NCBI GenBank assembly: GCA_019695185.1
Contig: JAIBAN010000001.1
Location: 248,001-312,000, forward strand
Origin: Blastocatellia bacterium
GTDB taxonomy: Bacteria; Acidobacteriota; Blastocatellia; Chloracidobacteriales; Chloracidobacteriaceae
Direction of reading: 5' to 3'
DNA length: 64,000 bases
Part shown: piece after piece, positions 17,040-25,129 of the stretch
Position numbering within the stretch: position 1 is the stretch's first letter
Layout of the letters: each line of letters opens with the position of its first letter
Program-made: the position numbers and the translations under genes
Notes under the pieces: model-generated
The model's database searches: none
What the model saw: only the letters and a program-made list of their open reading frames with translations
What the model was told of the DNA's origin: nothing

Positions 17040-17837
17040 TCAGTCTCTCCGGTTATAGTAGCCCTTATCAAAGCCTTCATTGTAGCCCTTGGTAAAGCCT
17101 CGCTCGTAATTGCTTTCCCGGTTGCTCCGACGGGACAGCACCCGGTCAGCTTCACTGCGCCCTCGGCCTGAGCGGGACATCCCGGTACCATCACTAAACC
17201 CCTGACGGAACCCATCTCGGTAACCGCGTTCAAAATCCCGGCTCTGGTCATTGTTATTGTTGCCTCCGCCCTCACGCAATCCCTTGTCAAATCCCTCTCG
17301 GTAACCGCGCACAAAGCCATCTTCATAGGCCCGTTGCAGTTTGTTCCGAAGATTGTTCTGGGGACGTTGGGCCCGCCGCATCATGGAATCCATGTCGCCC
17401 CGGTTGCGAGCCTGACGGCCATCACGCTGGCCGATATTGTACCCATCCCGGTAGCCCTGCTCGGTTTTTTCCCGGACCCCACGTGAGATTGCCTCATCAA
17501 ACCCTTCATTGTACCCGCGTTCGTATCCAGAGGTGTAACCTTCAGCATAGGCCCGTTCGGAGGCCGAAGGATTGCGCCGGAGGTCAAAGGTGCGTGGGTG
17601 CGGTTGTTTGAGTTCACGCTCGCCATCACGTTTCCCGTCATTATATCCGTCACGCCGACCTTCCCGATAACCCCGGTCATAGTCATTGTCATACAAATGA
17701 GCAAACCGGCTGTCTTCAACGGTTGAGTCAGGGCCATGGAGTTGGTCGGGTGGGTGGAAGGCCGCCTGGACATTGAAGGAAAAGCCAAATCCGGCCAGGA
17801 AAAGCAAGCTTAACAACGAGTTCGTAAGGCGTCGCAT
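17040..17837 (-). CDS. Secreted GX3-repeat protein
   Basis: 265 residues with a signal peptide (1-25). Most of the rest is runs of G-x-x-x-G with aromatic residues, such as GYREGRRDGYNDGKRDG, GYTSGYERGYNEGFDEA and GYREGFDKGLREG: at least six blocks, charged and Asp/Arg-rich. Such deca-GX3 motifs occur in the Yae1 N-terminal family and in glycine-zipper helices. A strong GGAGGA site precedes the ATG at 17837. The periodicity suggests helices packed through glycine faces, perhaps self-associating. Function unknown. Confidence 0.75.
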   Translation of the reverse strand: MRRLTNSLLSLLFLAGFGFSFNVQAAFHPPDQLHGPDSTVEDSRFAHLYDNDYDRGYREGRRDGYNDGKRDGERELKQPHPRTFDLRRNPSASERAYAEGYTSGYERGYNEGFDEAISRGVREKTEQGYRDGYNIGQRDGRQARNRGDMDSMMRRAQRPQNNLRNKLQRAYEDGFVRGYREGFDKGLREGGGNNNNDQSRDFERGYRDGFRQGFSDGTGMSRSGRGRSEADRVLSRRSNRESNYERGFTKGYNEGFDKGYYNRRD

Positions 17838-18196
17838 GATAGGTTCCTCCTGCAAAAAGCAACGGTTGATTTTGGTTTTTTCCGGTTCGCCGTTTCTTCA
17901 GATAAAAGCAGCCCGTGCAGGTTTTTACTTCCCAAATCGTTTCTGAAGAAGTGTTCCCGGTTTTTGCGCCCGTGAAATGCAGGACGCCGCTGAATAGTTG
18001 CTTATATGTATGAAAAAAAAGAGTTTATCCGAAATCGTGTGTGGGTTGTGCCCCGCTATACGAAACCGTGTAGGCTTCAGTTCGCTGAGACTGCTGAGAT
18101 GCCTTTGGGAAAAGCAGCATAGTACCAGAAACCGGGCGGATTTCATCCCCGAATTTTGAGGGGGTTCTGCCGCAGGCGGTCCATCTGCCTGCTTGA
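17838..18196. other. Intergenic gap, no feature recognised
   Basis: About 359 bases between two minus-strand genes. Short frames present have no ribosome site or family resemblance. I see no array or clear terminator. Confidence 0.35.
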
Positions 18197-19153
18197 TTAC
18201 AAATGATTCTGAGGAGGAAATGTGATGCGGAGATATTCCACCAGTTCCACAAAACTTTCCCCAAAAAAATCATGCGGAAACTGGGCCCGGATATCGGGTG
18301 AAGTAAAGGCAGCCCCGCCGATCATAATGCGGGTCCCCCATTTTTGAGCTACCGGCCAGCATTCGGAGTAATCCCGCCGAAGCCGCTCCAGATTTGAGAC
18401 AATCGTGGCCGAAATACACAACAGCTCCGGGCGAAACTGACGAATGGCTTCCGTGAATGAAAAAATCGGGGTGTTGGGGCCGGTGACAATGACTTTCCAG
18501 CCTTCGGATTCAAGAGTTTGTGCCAGCCAATGGAGGGGAATTTCATGCCAGTCGCCTTCCGGGCAACCGCAAACGGCAGTCAGCCCATTCCCAGTTTTGC
18601 CGGGGACCTGTCCGTGGAGCCGGTTTCCCGCCGCCAATGTAACCTGTGAAGCCAAATGCTCTTCGAAAACGCTCAAATCACCCTTTTGCCATAGATTCCC
18701 AACGCGATGCAGAACCGGTTTGACAATCGTTTCCTTAAATTCCAGCGGGGAAAATCCCCGCAGGTACGCACGATGGAAGATTTCCCGGACCTGCGCTTCC
18801 TCTCCCTTGATGGCTGCCTCAAAGTAAAGTTGCTGCAATTCCTCCGGATTGCGGCTACTAATGGCTGTTTCCAATTGAAGGGAAAATACAGCGGGAAAGG
18901 CTTCTTTGGTATCTGCTTCCGGAATGGTTGCGGAGGTCGGTTCCGGTGGCAGGTGCGGGAAGGACTCCAGCCAGCCGGTGCTGGTAAACCCATTTTGTTG
19001 TTGAAAAGCAAGCAATGCTTCAAGTCGGAATTTGCGATGTCCTCCTGGGGTTTTGACACAGGCAAGGTCACCACTGTCAGCCCACCGCTTGATGGTTGAC
19101 TCGCTCACGTTCCACATGCGCGAGACCTCAGCCGTCGAAAAGATTCGCTCCAT
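18197..19153 (-). CDS. CarH-like B12-dependent MerR-family photoreceptor regulator
   Basis: 318 residues. A MerR-type DNA-binding domain (IFSTAEVSRMWNVSESTIKRW, 4-24) is followed by the four-helix cap and Rossmann domain of cobalamin-binding proteins. The cap carries W155-x9-E165-H166, the exact W-x9-EH signature by which CarH photoreceptors bind 5'-deoxyadenosylcobalamin. The lower-ligand His203 lies in GDWHEIP, a variant of the usual E/DxHxxG. CarH proteins repress in the dark and release DNA in light. The gene is divergent from a likely RNA and a polyprenyl synthetase gene, a sensible target since carotenoids derive from prenyl diphosphates. Light response here is inference from the motif. 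Confidence 0.82.
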   Translation of the reverse strand: MERIFSTAEVSRMWNVSESTIKRWADSGDLACVKTPGGHRKFRLEALLAFQQQNGFTSTGWLESFPHLPPEPTSATIPEADTKEAFPAVFSLQLETAISSRNPEELQQLYFEAAIKGEEAQVREIFHRAYLRGFSPLEFKETIVKPVLHRVGNLWQKGDLSVFEEHLASQVTLAAGNRLHGQVPGKTGNGLTAVCGCPEGDWHEIPLHWLAQTLESEGWKVIVTGPNTPIFSFTEAIRQFRPELLCISATIVSNLERLRRDYSECWPVAQKWGTRIMIGGAAFTSPDIRAQFPHDFFGESFVELVEYLRITFPPQNHL

Positions 19154-19234
19154 AAACGTCTTTCAAAAAATCAGGATGGGCTTGGGGAAATTCAAGTTTG
19201 GTTGTTTTGATCGTTTTTTATAACAACCGTTAGG

Positions 19235-19264
19235 ACATTACCAAGAGATCATTGATTCGTCAAT
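19235..19264 (-). promoter_or_regulatory. Predicted minus-strand promoter with overlapping palindrome
   Basis: Reading the minus strand: TTGACG (19263-19258), 17 bases, TAATGT (19240-19235), a plausible sigma-70 promoter for the CarH-like gene starting at 19153. ATTGATTCGTCAAT (19251-19264) is an inverted repeat with 5-bp arms that overlaps the -35 box and could be an autoregulatory operator. Confidence 0.5.
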
Positions 19265-19330
19265 ATTTCCAATTGATTATGGGTAAAATTGACTATTCGG
19301 AAAAAATCATGGTTTTCCGTAAATTATGTA

Positions 19331-19359
19331 TTGACCGATTTGCACGTTTTATGTATAGT
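19331..19359 (+). promoter_or_regulatory. Strong sigma-70 promoter
   Basis: TTGACC (19331-19336), a 17-base spacer, TATAGT (19354-19359). Near-consensus boxes at ideal spacing, pointing at the structured region from 19366 and, beyond it, the polyprenyl synthetase gene. Confidence 0.7.
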
Positions 19360-19365
19360 GCCGAC

Positions 19366-19531
19366 ATCGAGTACATCGGGTGCCGGTGAGAAATGTCACT
19401 GTAAGTTGCGTCTGAGACTCGGCGGTCGGCGTACCTCTTTTTTGGTTGTAGGTTTGGAGTTATTACTCCGGGGGGAGACTTCAGCCTGCGAACGCTTGGG
19501 GGGCCTTTAGAGGTACGCTCACCGTTTTTTT
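19366..19531 (+). ncRNA. Candidate structured non-coding RNA with intrinsic terminator
   Basis: About 165 bases from a predicted start 7 bases past a strong -10 box to a run of seven T. Pairing visible: GCGTACCTCT (19429-19438) with AGAGGTACGC (19509-19518), extended by CGGTGA (19384-19389) with TCACCG (19519-19524) directly before the T run; inside, GGAGT-TATT-ACTCC. The plan (long closing stem, internal loops, own promoter, U tract) resembles a 6S-like regulatory RNA or an attenuating leader for the downstream gene. I recognise no named family, and no reading frame with a ribosome site fits. Confidence 0.5.
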
Positions 19532-19832
19532 ACAGATTTTGAAGGTAAATGGCGGAGCGGCGCATAAAAGCCTGCGACCGTCCTTTTTGTTTTTGGGCGT
19601 AAAAAAACCAAGTCTTCCTTCAATCCTGATTGAATGGGCGATTTGGGCGAATTAAAGGGCTGCAAATCGGTTTGGAAAAGGAGAAATCGCTCACCTGAAG
19701 GGAAATCGTCGGCTCAAAGGCGCGGAAAAAGCCGGACAGACCAACCACTTTGGTTGGCGCTTGGCTTGCGACGGCATCAGCCACAATGTAGGATGCGAAA
19801 TTCCATTCTCAAACCAGGAAATGTGGTGGACC

Positions 19833-20834
19833 ATGCGCGGATTGTTGGAAGAGCGGGGAGTCGAAGCCTTGGTGCAGCGCGCCGAAACGTTGGCCCGATT
19901 CATTGACCATGAAATCGAAAAAGATATGGCGGAGGTGCGACAACCGCTCCTGCGCGAAGCAGTCACATACTTGTTTACCGGCGGCGGCAAGCGGTTGCGT
20001 CCGTTTCTGGTTTTAACCTGCGCCGAGGCTATGGGGGCCGAGACGGAAATGGCAACCGCTCCGGCCTTGGCGGTTGAATATTTGCACAACCTGTCACTCA
20101 TCCATGACGATATGATGGACCTCAGCGACACCCGCCATGGTCGCCCGGCCCTGCATAAAAAATTTGGTGAAAAAACCGCTTTGCTGGTGGGAGATTTGTT
20201 GTATGCCAAAGCGGTTGAACAGACATCGCGGGTTCCCCGGCACGCCATAAGGATGGTGGATACACTCGCCAAAGCTGCGAAAGCCATGTGTTTCGGACAA
20301 TTTGAAGACATGAGTTTCGAAACTCGGCTGGACCTGGAAGTGGACGATTACCTGAGCATGGCCGTGAAAAAGACCTCGGCACTTTATCGGGCCAGTTGTA
20401 TTTGTGGAATGTTAGCTGGCGATGCCACTGAAGCCCAGCTTCAAGCCATGGCTGATTTTGGAGAGATGATTGGTACCGCCTTTCAGATTTGGGACGATGT
20501 GCTTGATTTGCAGGCTGACCCGTTGCGGTTGGGTAAACCGCTCGGACTTGATATTCGGGACGGCAAGAAAACCTTGATTGTCATTCATTTTCTCAAATGT
20601 GCGGCTCCCGCAGAGCGCGAACAGTTTTTGAAACTGCTTGGAAATAAAGAGATTACTGGGGAACCGCACGAAGCCGTTCAGTTGCTGGAAGCGACTGGCT
20701 CAATTTCCTACGCTCGAAATATTGCGTTAAAGTTTTTGGAAGAAGCAAAAACCCGGCTCCATGTTCTGCCGGATTCACCCTCCCGTGATTTGCTGTACCA
20801 GTATTCCGATTTTCTGATCCAACGTTCTTACTAA
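19833..20834 (+). CDS. Polyprenyl synthetase (trans-isoprenyl diphosphate synthase)
   Basis: About 333 residues from the start used. GGGKRLRPFLVL is followed by the first Asp-rich motif HDDMMD and by the second, WDDVLD, which bind the magnesium-diphosphate of the allylic substrate. Such enzymes add isopentenyl diphosphate to make geranylgeranyl or longer chains for quinones or carotenoids; chain length cannot be told from these motifs. The start is uncertain: ATG at 19821 and 19833 are both possible and neither has a well-spaced ribosome site; 19833 is used. A CarH-like regulator and a likely RNA lie upstream. The stop TAA runs straight into a GAATTGA array. Confidence 0.9.
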   Translation: MRGLLEERGVEALVQRAETLARFIDHEIEKDMAEVRQPLLREAVTYLFTGGGKRLRPFLVLTCAEAMGAETEMATAPALAVEYLHNLSLIHDDMMDLSDTRHGRPALHKKFGEKTALLVGDLLYAKAVEQTSRVPRHAIRMVDTLAKAAKAMCFGQFEDMSFETRLDLEVDDYLSMAVKKTSALYRASCICGMLAGDATEAQLQAMADFGEMIGTAFQIWDDVLDLQADPLRLGKPLGLDIRDGKKTLIVIHFLKCAAPAEREQFLKLLGNKEITGEPHEAVQLLEATGSISYARNIALKFLEEAKTRLHVLPDSPSRDLLYQYSDFLIQRSY

Positions 20835-20940
20835 TTGAGAATTGAGAATTGATGGGTGAAAGAGCAGACTGGTGCCAACACTCGGTATCTATCAGTTCCA
20901 ATTCTCAACTCTCAACTCTCAACTCTCAATTCTCAATTCC
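20833..20940. repeat. Inverted heptamer array, GAATTGA class
   Basis: Left arm 20833-20852 (TTGAGAATTGAGAATTGA), fused to the TAA stop of the polyprenyl synthetase gene. Right arm 20898-20940 has six units, TTCTCAA and TCTCAAC variants. Spacer about 45 bp. The right arm ends one base before the SpoIIM start codon. Confidence 0.9.
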
Positions 20941-20941
20941 T

Positions 20942-21895
20942 ATGGGTCGTGATTTTATTGACCGCCGACAATCCAACTGGCAGCGTCTGGAGGAAATGCT
21001 TTCTCTTGCAGTACGCGGACAACTGCGGATTTTGCATCGGGAACAGGTGCGCGAATTCGGACGCCTGTATCAGCGGACGGCGGCAGACTTTGCCATTGCC
21101 CGGCAGGAGATTCGGGATACCCGTCTGGTCAACTACCTGAATAATCTGGTGGGCCGCTCCCACGGAGCGATTTACCGTTCCAAATCGAGTGGTTTCAAAG
21201 GTTTTTGGGAATTTTACCGTTATTCAGGGCCAGCTCTTTTTCGGGAAACCTGGCGATACACCTTTGCAGCTTTTGCAATTTTCATGATTCTCAGCCTCTT
21301 TAGTGGTTTTTGGGTGTATCAGGACGATAATTTCGTCAATCAGTTTGCCCCCGGCATGCTTGATTTGGTCAAAAACAAGAAAAACTGGACCGACAGGATC
21401 AATACCGACAACCCAACCATGTCATCCATGATTGTCACCAACAATGCACGGGTGGCAGTTTATTCGTTTGCGACCGGAATTTTCGCCGGACTGGGGGCCT
21501 TGTTTTTTATGGCGCTCAATGGATTGCACATCGGCGGTATCACGGCACTCTGCATCAAATACAAGTTTTGGCCGATTTTAATTTTTATGTGCGGGCATGG
21601 GGTGTTTGAATTGACTGCCATTTTTATTGCCGGAGGGGCAGGGTTGCTGATGGGCGGGGCCATGGTCGTACCAGGGAACCTGACTCGTGGCGAAGCCCTG
21701 ATTGAGCGCGGTATCAAGGCAGTGAAGCTGATGTTGATTTGCCTGCCGATGCTGCTCTTTGCCGGAATTATCGAAGGATTCGTTTCGCCGGCGCACATTG
21801 CACCGGTTTACAAATATGCGGTTTCCACTGCAACCGCACTGATACTGATCTTTTACTTTTCAACTCCGGATCGGCGGGAAAAGCCGACGGTCTGA
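20942..21895 (+). CDS. SpoIIM-family integral membrane protein
   Basis: 317 residues: a charged N-terminal helix region (1-100), one membrane helix (WRYTFAAFAIFMILSLFSGF), an extracytoplasmic loop, then about five more helices, with the family blocks GIFAGLGALFFMALNGLHIGG and GVFELTAIFIAGGAGLLMG. This is the DUF95/SpoIIM family, widespread in non-spore-formers. A longer frame from 20849 reads through the repeat array and is rejected; ATG at 20942 starts the conserved region but has no ribosome site, because the array fills the upstream space. A ferritin-like gene follows after 25 bp. Confidence 0.85.
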   Translation: MGRDFIDRRQSNWQRLEEMLSLAVRGQLRILHREQVREFGRLYQRTAADFAIARQEIRDTRLVNYLNNLVGRSHGAIYRSKSSGFKGFWEFYRYSGPALFRETWRYTFAAFAIFMILSLFSGFWVYQDDNFVNQFAPGMLDLVKNKKNWTDRINTDNPTMSSMIVTNNARVAVYSFATGIFAGLGALFFMALNGLHIGGITALCIKYKFWPILIFMCGHGVFELTAIFIAGGAGLLMGGAMVVPGNLTRGEALIERGIKAVKLMLICLPMLLFAGIIEGFVSPAHIAPVYKYAVSTATALILIFYFSTPDRREKPTV

Positions 21896-21920
21896 AAATC
21901 TCTTGAAACGGGAACGATTC

Positions 21921-22358
21921 ATGGAAGAACTGAACCTGCACGCCACCGGCGAATTGCTCAAATCCATTATGGAGTATGAACTGGCCGGTGTGGTCCGTTA
22001 CACCCATTATGCCCTGATGGTAACCGGCCCCAACCGGATTCCCATCGTTCAATTTCTCAAAGCCCAGGCCACCGAATCTTTGCTGCATGCCCAAACTGCC
22101 GGGGAAATTCTGACCGGACTTGAAGGACATCCCAGCTTGCGGATTGCTCCGATTGAAGAAAGCCATCAGCATTCAGTCAAAGCCATTCTGACCGAAAGCT
22201 TGGCGCATGAACGCAAAGCCCTGGACCTCTACAAAGCACTCCTGGATGAAGTGAAAGACCGGAGCGTGTATCTGGAAGAATTTGCCCGTACCATGATCGG
22301 CCAGGAGGAAATGCATGTCCTCGAACTGAAGAAAATGCTGCGGGACTTTGCGGGATAG
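21921..22358 (+). CDS. Ferritin-like / bacterioferritin-type protein
   Basis: 145 residues forming a four-helix ferritin-like bundle. Ligand-type residues visible: E20 in helix A, H56 in ATESLLHAQ, E97 in LAHERKA, E129 and H132 in GQEEMH. In bacterioferritin the first E-x-x-H motif reads D-E-x-x-H; here the Glu position is Ser (E-S-L-L-H), so one di-iron ligand may be missing. It would store iron, or have lost ferroxidase activity. ATG at 21921 has GGGA upstream. It likely shares a transcript with the SpoIIM gene. Confidence 0.75.
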   Translation: MEELNLHATGELLKSIMEYELAGVVRYTHYALMVTGPNRIPIVQFLKAQATESLLHAQTAGEILTGLEGHPSLRIAPIEESHQHSVKAILTESLAHERKALDLYKALLDEVKDRSVYLEEFARTMIGQEEMHVLELKKMLRDFAG

Positions 22359-22364
22359 CAAATC

Positions 22365-22481
22365 AAGGACTGAGGACTGAGGACTGAGAAATTTTTTCTT
22401 TGCCGGATTACTTCTGATTTCCACAGGATGAGATATGATCAATCAGAAACCTCAGCCCTCAGTCCTCAGCCCTCAGTCCTT
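22365..22481. repeat. Inverted heptamer array, GGACTGA class
   Basis: Left arm 22365-22388 is three GGACTGA units; right arm 22450-22481 is four units alternating TCAGTCC and TCAGCCC. Spacer about 60 bp. It separates convergent genes, and the right arm runs into the Nudix gene: the last codons and TGA stop of that gene are read from repeat units. Confidence 0.92.
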
Positions 22482-23032
22482 GAAAAAAGGTGGAGCCGGT
22501 GAAACGCCACAATCACCAAGGCATGGGTGATGTGCCCCTGCTGAATGAGGTTCGGAATTTCAGTCAGTGGCACCAGCTTCATGGCAATATCCTCCGTCCC
22601 GTCAAAATGTGGTTCCCGCACCTGCCGCACATTCCTGGCTAAAAGTGAATAACAGACATTGTTTTGGATAGCCGGATTCGGATGGTTGACACCGAGTAAA
22701 ACCATTTCTTCGGCTTCGTAGCCGGTTTCCTCAAGCAGTTCACGGGCCGCCGCCGTTTCCGGTGAAGGGTCGCCGGGGTCAATCATGCCGCCCGGAATTT
22801 CAAGCGTGATGGCCTCCGTCCCATGCCGAAACTGTTCAATCAGCAGAACCTGTCCGTCAGGTGTGACAGGAATGACATTGACCCAGTTGGTGGGCTGAAT
22901 CACATAAAACGTGTGGGCTTTTTCATCCGGTTCATCCGGTGCGCAGGACCGCTGTTTGTGAACGGAAAAGACTTTGCAGTCGGCGATTTGCTCGGAAGAA
23001 AGTTTTCGCCAGGGTTTTACCGATTTGCTCAT
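22466..23032 (-). CDS. Nudix hydrolase, ADP-ribose pyrophosphatase-like
   Basis: About 188 residues. The Nudix box is clear, GGMIDPGDPSPETAAAR with ELLEETGYEAEE next, but carries one extra residue between the glycine loop and the catalytic helix compared with the canonical spacing. VNVIPVTPDGQVLLIEQFRHG is typical of ADP-ribose/NDP-sugar pyrophosphatases. Start at 23032 (MSKSVKPWRKL) is chosen because conservation begins there. The last five residues (SRTEG) and the stop are encoded by GGACTGA-class repeat units, so the array has replaced the original end. Confidence 0.88.
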   Translation of the reverse strand: MSKSVKPWRKLSSEQIADCKVFSVHKQRSCAPDEPDEKAHTFYVIQPTNWVNVIPVTPDGQVLLIEQFRHGTEAITLEIPGGMIDPGDPSPETAAARELLEETGYEAEEMVLLGVNHPNPAIQNNVCYSLLARNVRQVREPHFDGTEDIAMKLVPLTEIPNLIQQGHITHALVIVAFHRLHLFSRTEG

Positions 23033-23147
23033 AAGTGGTGACAAGAAAAGGTTTGCGTGGGTGGTACGGCAGGCGAACACCAAACCCTGCCTTGGGCGGG
23101 GGCAAAGCAGACAGTTCAATCAGTTGTGAAAGCGGCATGTGCAGCCG

Positions 23148-23387
23148 TCAGGCATTGGCTGTGCGAACCTCGGAAAGTTCGGCTTTTTCAGCTTTGCCAG
23201 GAACGGAATTGGGTAAAATTTGTTTTAAGGCTAACGAGACTTCGACGTGCATCAGAACGTCATAGCCGTCTGCTCTGATGGATTGAAGCGCCTGGGCGAC
23301 ACGGGGGGATTCCGCAATCACATCATTGAGCAGTTTTCCCAGATGACGTGTTGTGATTTGCAGCATTTGATCGTTATTCTGGCTCAT
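23148..23387 (-). CDS. Small protein of unknown function
   Basis: 79 residues, mostly helical with no Cys, signal peptide or membrane segment: a helix around MLQITTRHLGKLLNDVIAES, then SIRADGYDVLMHVEVSLAL. AAGGGG lies 6 bases before the ATG at 23387, which favours a real gene. It is divergent from the GT87 gene and 115 bp upstream of the Nudix gene on the same strand. I do not recognise a family. Confidence 0.55.
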   Translation of the reverse strand: MSQNNDQMLQITTRHLGKLLNDVIAESPRVAQALQSIRADGYDVLMHVEVSLALKQILPNSVPGKAEKAELSEVRTANA

Positions 23388-23409
23388 GTAGGCCCCTTGT
23401 CCGATTGGG

Positions 23410-24726
23410 ATGGATTGGGAAATTCGGAAGGCATCGCACATCGTAAGAATGCCCTGTGGAAATGTCAAACAAAATAGACTGAGCCTTTTGCTCCGGTGGC
23501 CATACGGGTTCCTGACCGGATTGGGAAGTGTCTGGGCGCTTTGGTTTTGTGTCGTCAGTGCCGGGCGGGCGGGGACTTCCGGCCAGGCTTATGGCAATGA
23601 TTTCACGGTTTTCTATGTGGCAGCCCGCAGTTGGTGGCAAACGGGTGACCCCTATCACCATGCCTTGGCTGAAACCTGGCCCTATTTATATCCGCCATTG
23701 TTTGCCCAACTGCTCACTCCGTTGACCTTTCTTTCATTGCCACAGGCAGCTTTCCTGTGGGCGGCGGGAAATGTGGCATGTACGATTCTGTTGTTTGAGT
23801 TTTGCCGCCGCTGTTTGTTTTCGGATTGGTCGGCTGTGAGGCTGGAATTGTGTGGCGCAGTGCTGTGGTGTCTGTGTCTGCAACGGCTGGTAACGGGAAA
23901 TATTTCCCTGGGACAGGTCAACTTGTGGGTGACGTTTCTGGTTACGGCGGCTGCCATGTGGGAACCTCTTTCCCACAGGACCAAATGGGCTGGGTTGGCT
24001 TTGGCTTTGGCCATTTCCATCAAGCTGACACCGGCGGTTTTTCTGTTTTATTTTTTTGCAAAACGGGCTTGGCGCATGGTCGGCTGGACGGTCCTCTGGG
24101 GGCTGGTCCTCAATCTTGTCTCACTGGCGGCCTTGGGTGTGCGGCGGTTTGAACTCCTGGAAGAGTGGTTTTCAACGGTGGTGGTGCATGGTTGGAAATT
24201 TAACTGGGCGACCGCCAGCAATCAGTCGTTGCGAGGAGCTTGTGAGCGGTGGCTGGCTCATGGGGTCACCGACCTGCCCGGATTTCCGGATGTGACCGTG
24301 ATTTCATTGCCAGCCCAGGCCTTATGGGTTTGGCGTGGTTTGGTGGCGTGCCTGATGGGCGGAATGATGTTCCTGGCCTGGAAAGAAGGGAGGGACCCTG
24401 CCCCCAGCCGGTTTCCTGGTCGGGCCTTTGCGGCAGCAGCCTGTACTTGTGTGCTCGTTTCGCAGTTGAGTTGGGAAATTCATTTTGTCATGCTGGCATT
24501 TCCGGTGGCCTGGGTGGTTCGTGATATGCTGAACCGGAAGCCGGCCCGGCAGACCGCCTTTGCTTTTGCCCTGCTGCTGCTGACCGCCCTCGTTCTGGGA
24601 ACCGGAAAGTATCTGTTTTCCCAAACGATACAGGCAGCTTTGGCGGCTTATTCCCTGGTGACTGTGATTACCCTGGGATACTTTTTTTATTTTTTCTTCC
24701 TGAAGGACAGCCCACATTATGAGTGA
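23410..24726 (+). CDS. GT87-family membrane glycosyltransferase (DUF2029)
   Basis: 438 residues with about ten membrane helices. The first extracytoplasmic loop has GNDFTVFYVAARSWWQTGDP and later YLYPPLFAQLLTPL, the D-F and Y-P-P hallmarks of the GT87 family of polyprenol-phosphate-dependent mannosyl/arabinosyl transferases. It would add a sugar to lipid or wall glycan on the outer face of the membrane. The start is uncertain (23410 or 23449, neither with a good ribosome site). The stop overlaps the next start as ATGAGTGA, so translation is coupled to the hydratase. Confidence 0.82.
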   Translation: MDWEIRKASHIVRMPCGNVKQNRLSLLLRWPYGFLTGLGSVWALWFCVVSAGRAGTSGQAYGNDFTVFYVAARSWWQTGDPYHHALAETWPYLYPPLFAQLLTPLTFLSLPQAAFLWAAGNVACTILLFEFCRRCLFSDWSAVRLELCGAVLWCLCLQRLVTGNISLGQVNLWVTFLVTAAAMWEPLSHRTKWAGLALALAISIKLTPAVFLFYFFAKRAWRMVGWTVLWGLVLNLVSLAALGVRRFELLEEWFSTVVVHGWKFNWATASNQSLRGACERWLAHGVTDLPGFPDVTVISLPAQALWVWRGLVACLMGGMMFLAWKEGRDPAPSRFPGRAFAAAACTCVLVSQLSWEIHFVMLAFPVAWVVRDMLNRKPARQTAFAFALLLLTALVLGTGKYLFSQTIQAALAAYSLVTVITLGYFFYFFFLKDSPHYE

Positions 24727-25129
24727 AGCAACAAGCAGAATATTTACTGTTGGGGAACATGCGAGCGTTTCCAAAACCATTACTGAAGCTGATGTGGTTT
24801 TGTTTGCCGGGGTGACGGGTGATTTTAACCCAGTCCACCTGGATGCCGAATTTGCCAAAGGGACCCGCTTTGGGGCCCGGATTGCTCATGGCATGTTGAG
24901 CGCAGGACTGATTTCAGCCGTGTTGGGAATGAAACTCCCTGGTCCCGGAGCGATTTACCTGGGACAGGAAATCAAATTTCTGAAGCCGGTTTTCATTGGC
25001 GACACCATCACTGCTCAGGTCGAAGTGCTTGAATTTGACGCAGAAAAGCGCCGCCTGACCGCCAAGACCGAATGCCGCAACCAGCGGAACGAAGTGGTTT
25101 TGACCGGAACGGCAAAGTTGTTGGTTTAA
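24719..25129 (+). CDS. MaoC-family (R)-specific enoyl-CoA hydratase
   Basis: 136 residues, a single hot-dog domain. The hydratase motif GDFNPVHLDAEFAKGTRFG with catalytic Asp and His, then RIAHGMLSAGLISAVLG, identifies the MaoC/PhaJ group, which hydrates trans-2-enoyl-CoA to (R)-3-hydroxyacyl-CoA. It overlaps the end of the GT87 gene by 8 bp. Its TAA stop is fused to the first GGTTCAG unit of an array. Confidence 0.9.
   Translation: MSEATSRIFTVGEHASVSKTITEADVVLFAGVTGDFNPVHLDAEFAKGTRFGARIAHGMLSAGLISAVLGMKLPGPGAIYLGQEIKFLKPVFIGDTITAQVEVLEFDAEKRRLTAKTECRNQRNEVVLTGTAKLLV

Noticed and set aside
19366-19531. Naming the RNA as tmRNA, SRP RNA or RNase P RNA
   Set aside because: No tag-peptide frame, no GGAA-type SRP loop block and no RNase P core motifs were found.
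20849-20941. N-terminal extension of the SpoIIM protein
   Set aside because: It translates the repeat array (a run of Ser, Leu, Asn and Gln) and lacks family similarity; the conserved start is at 20942.
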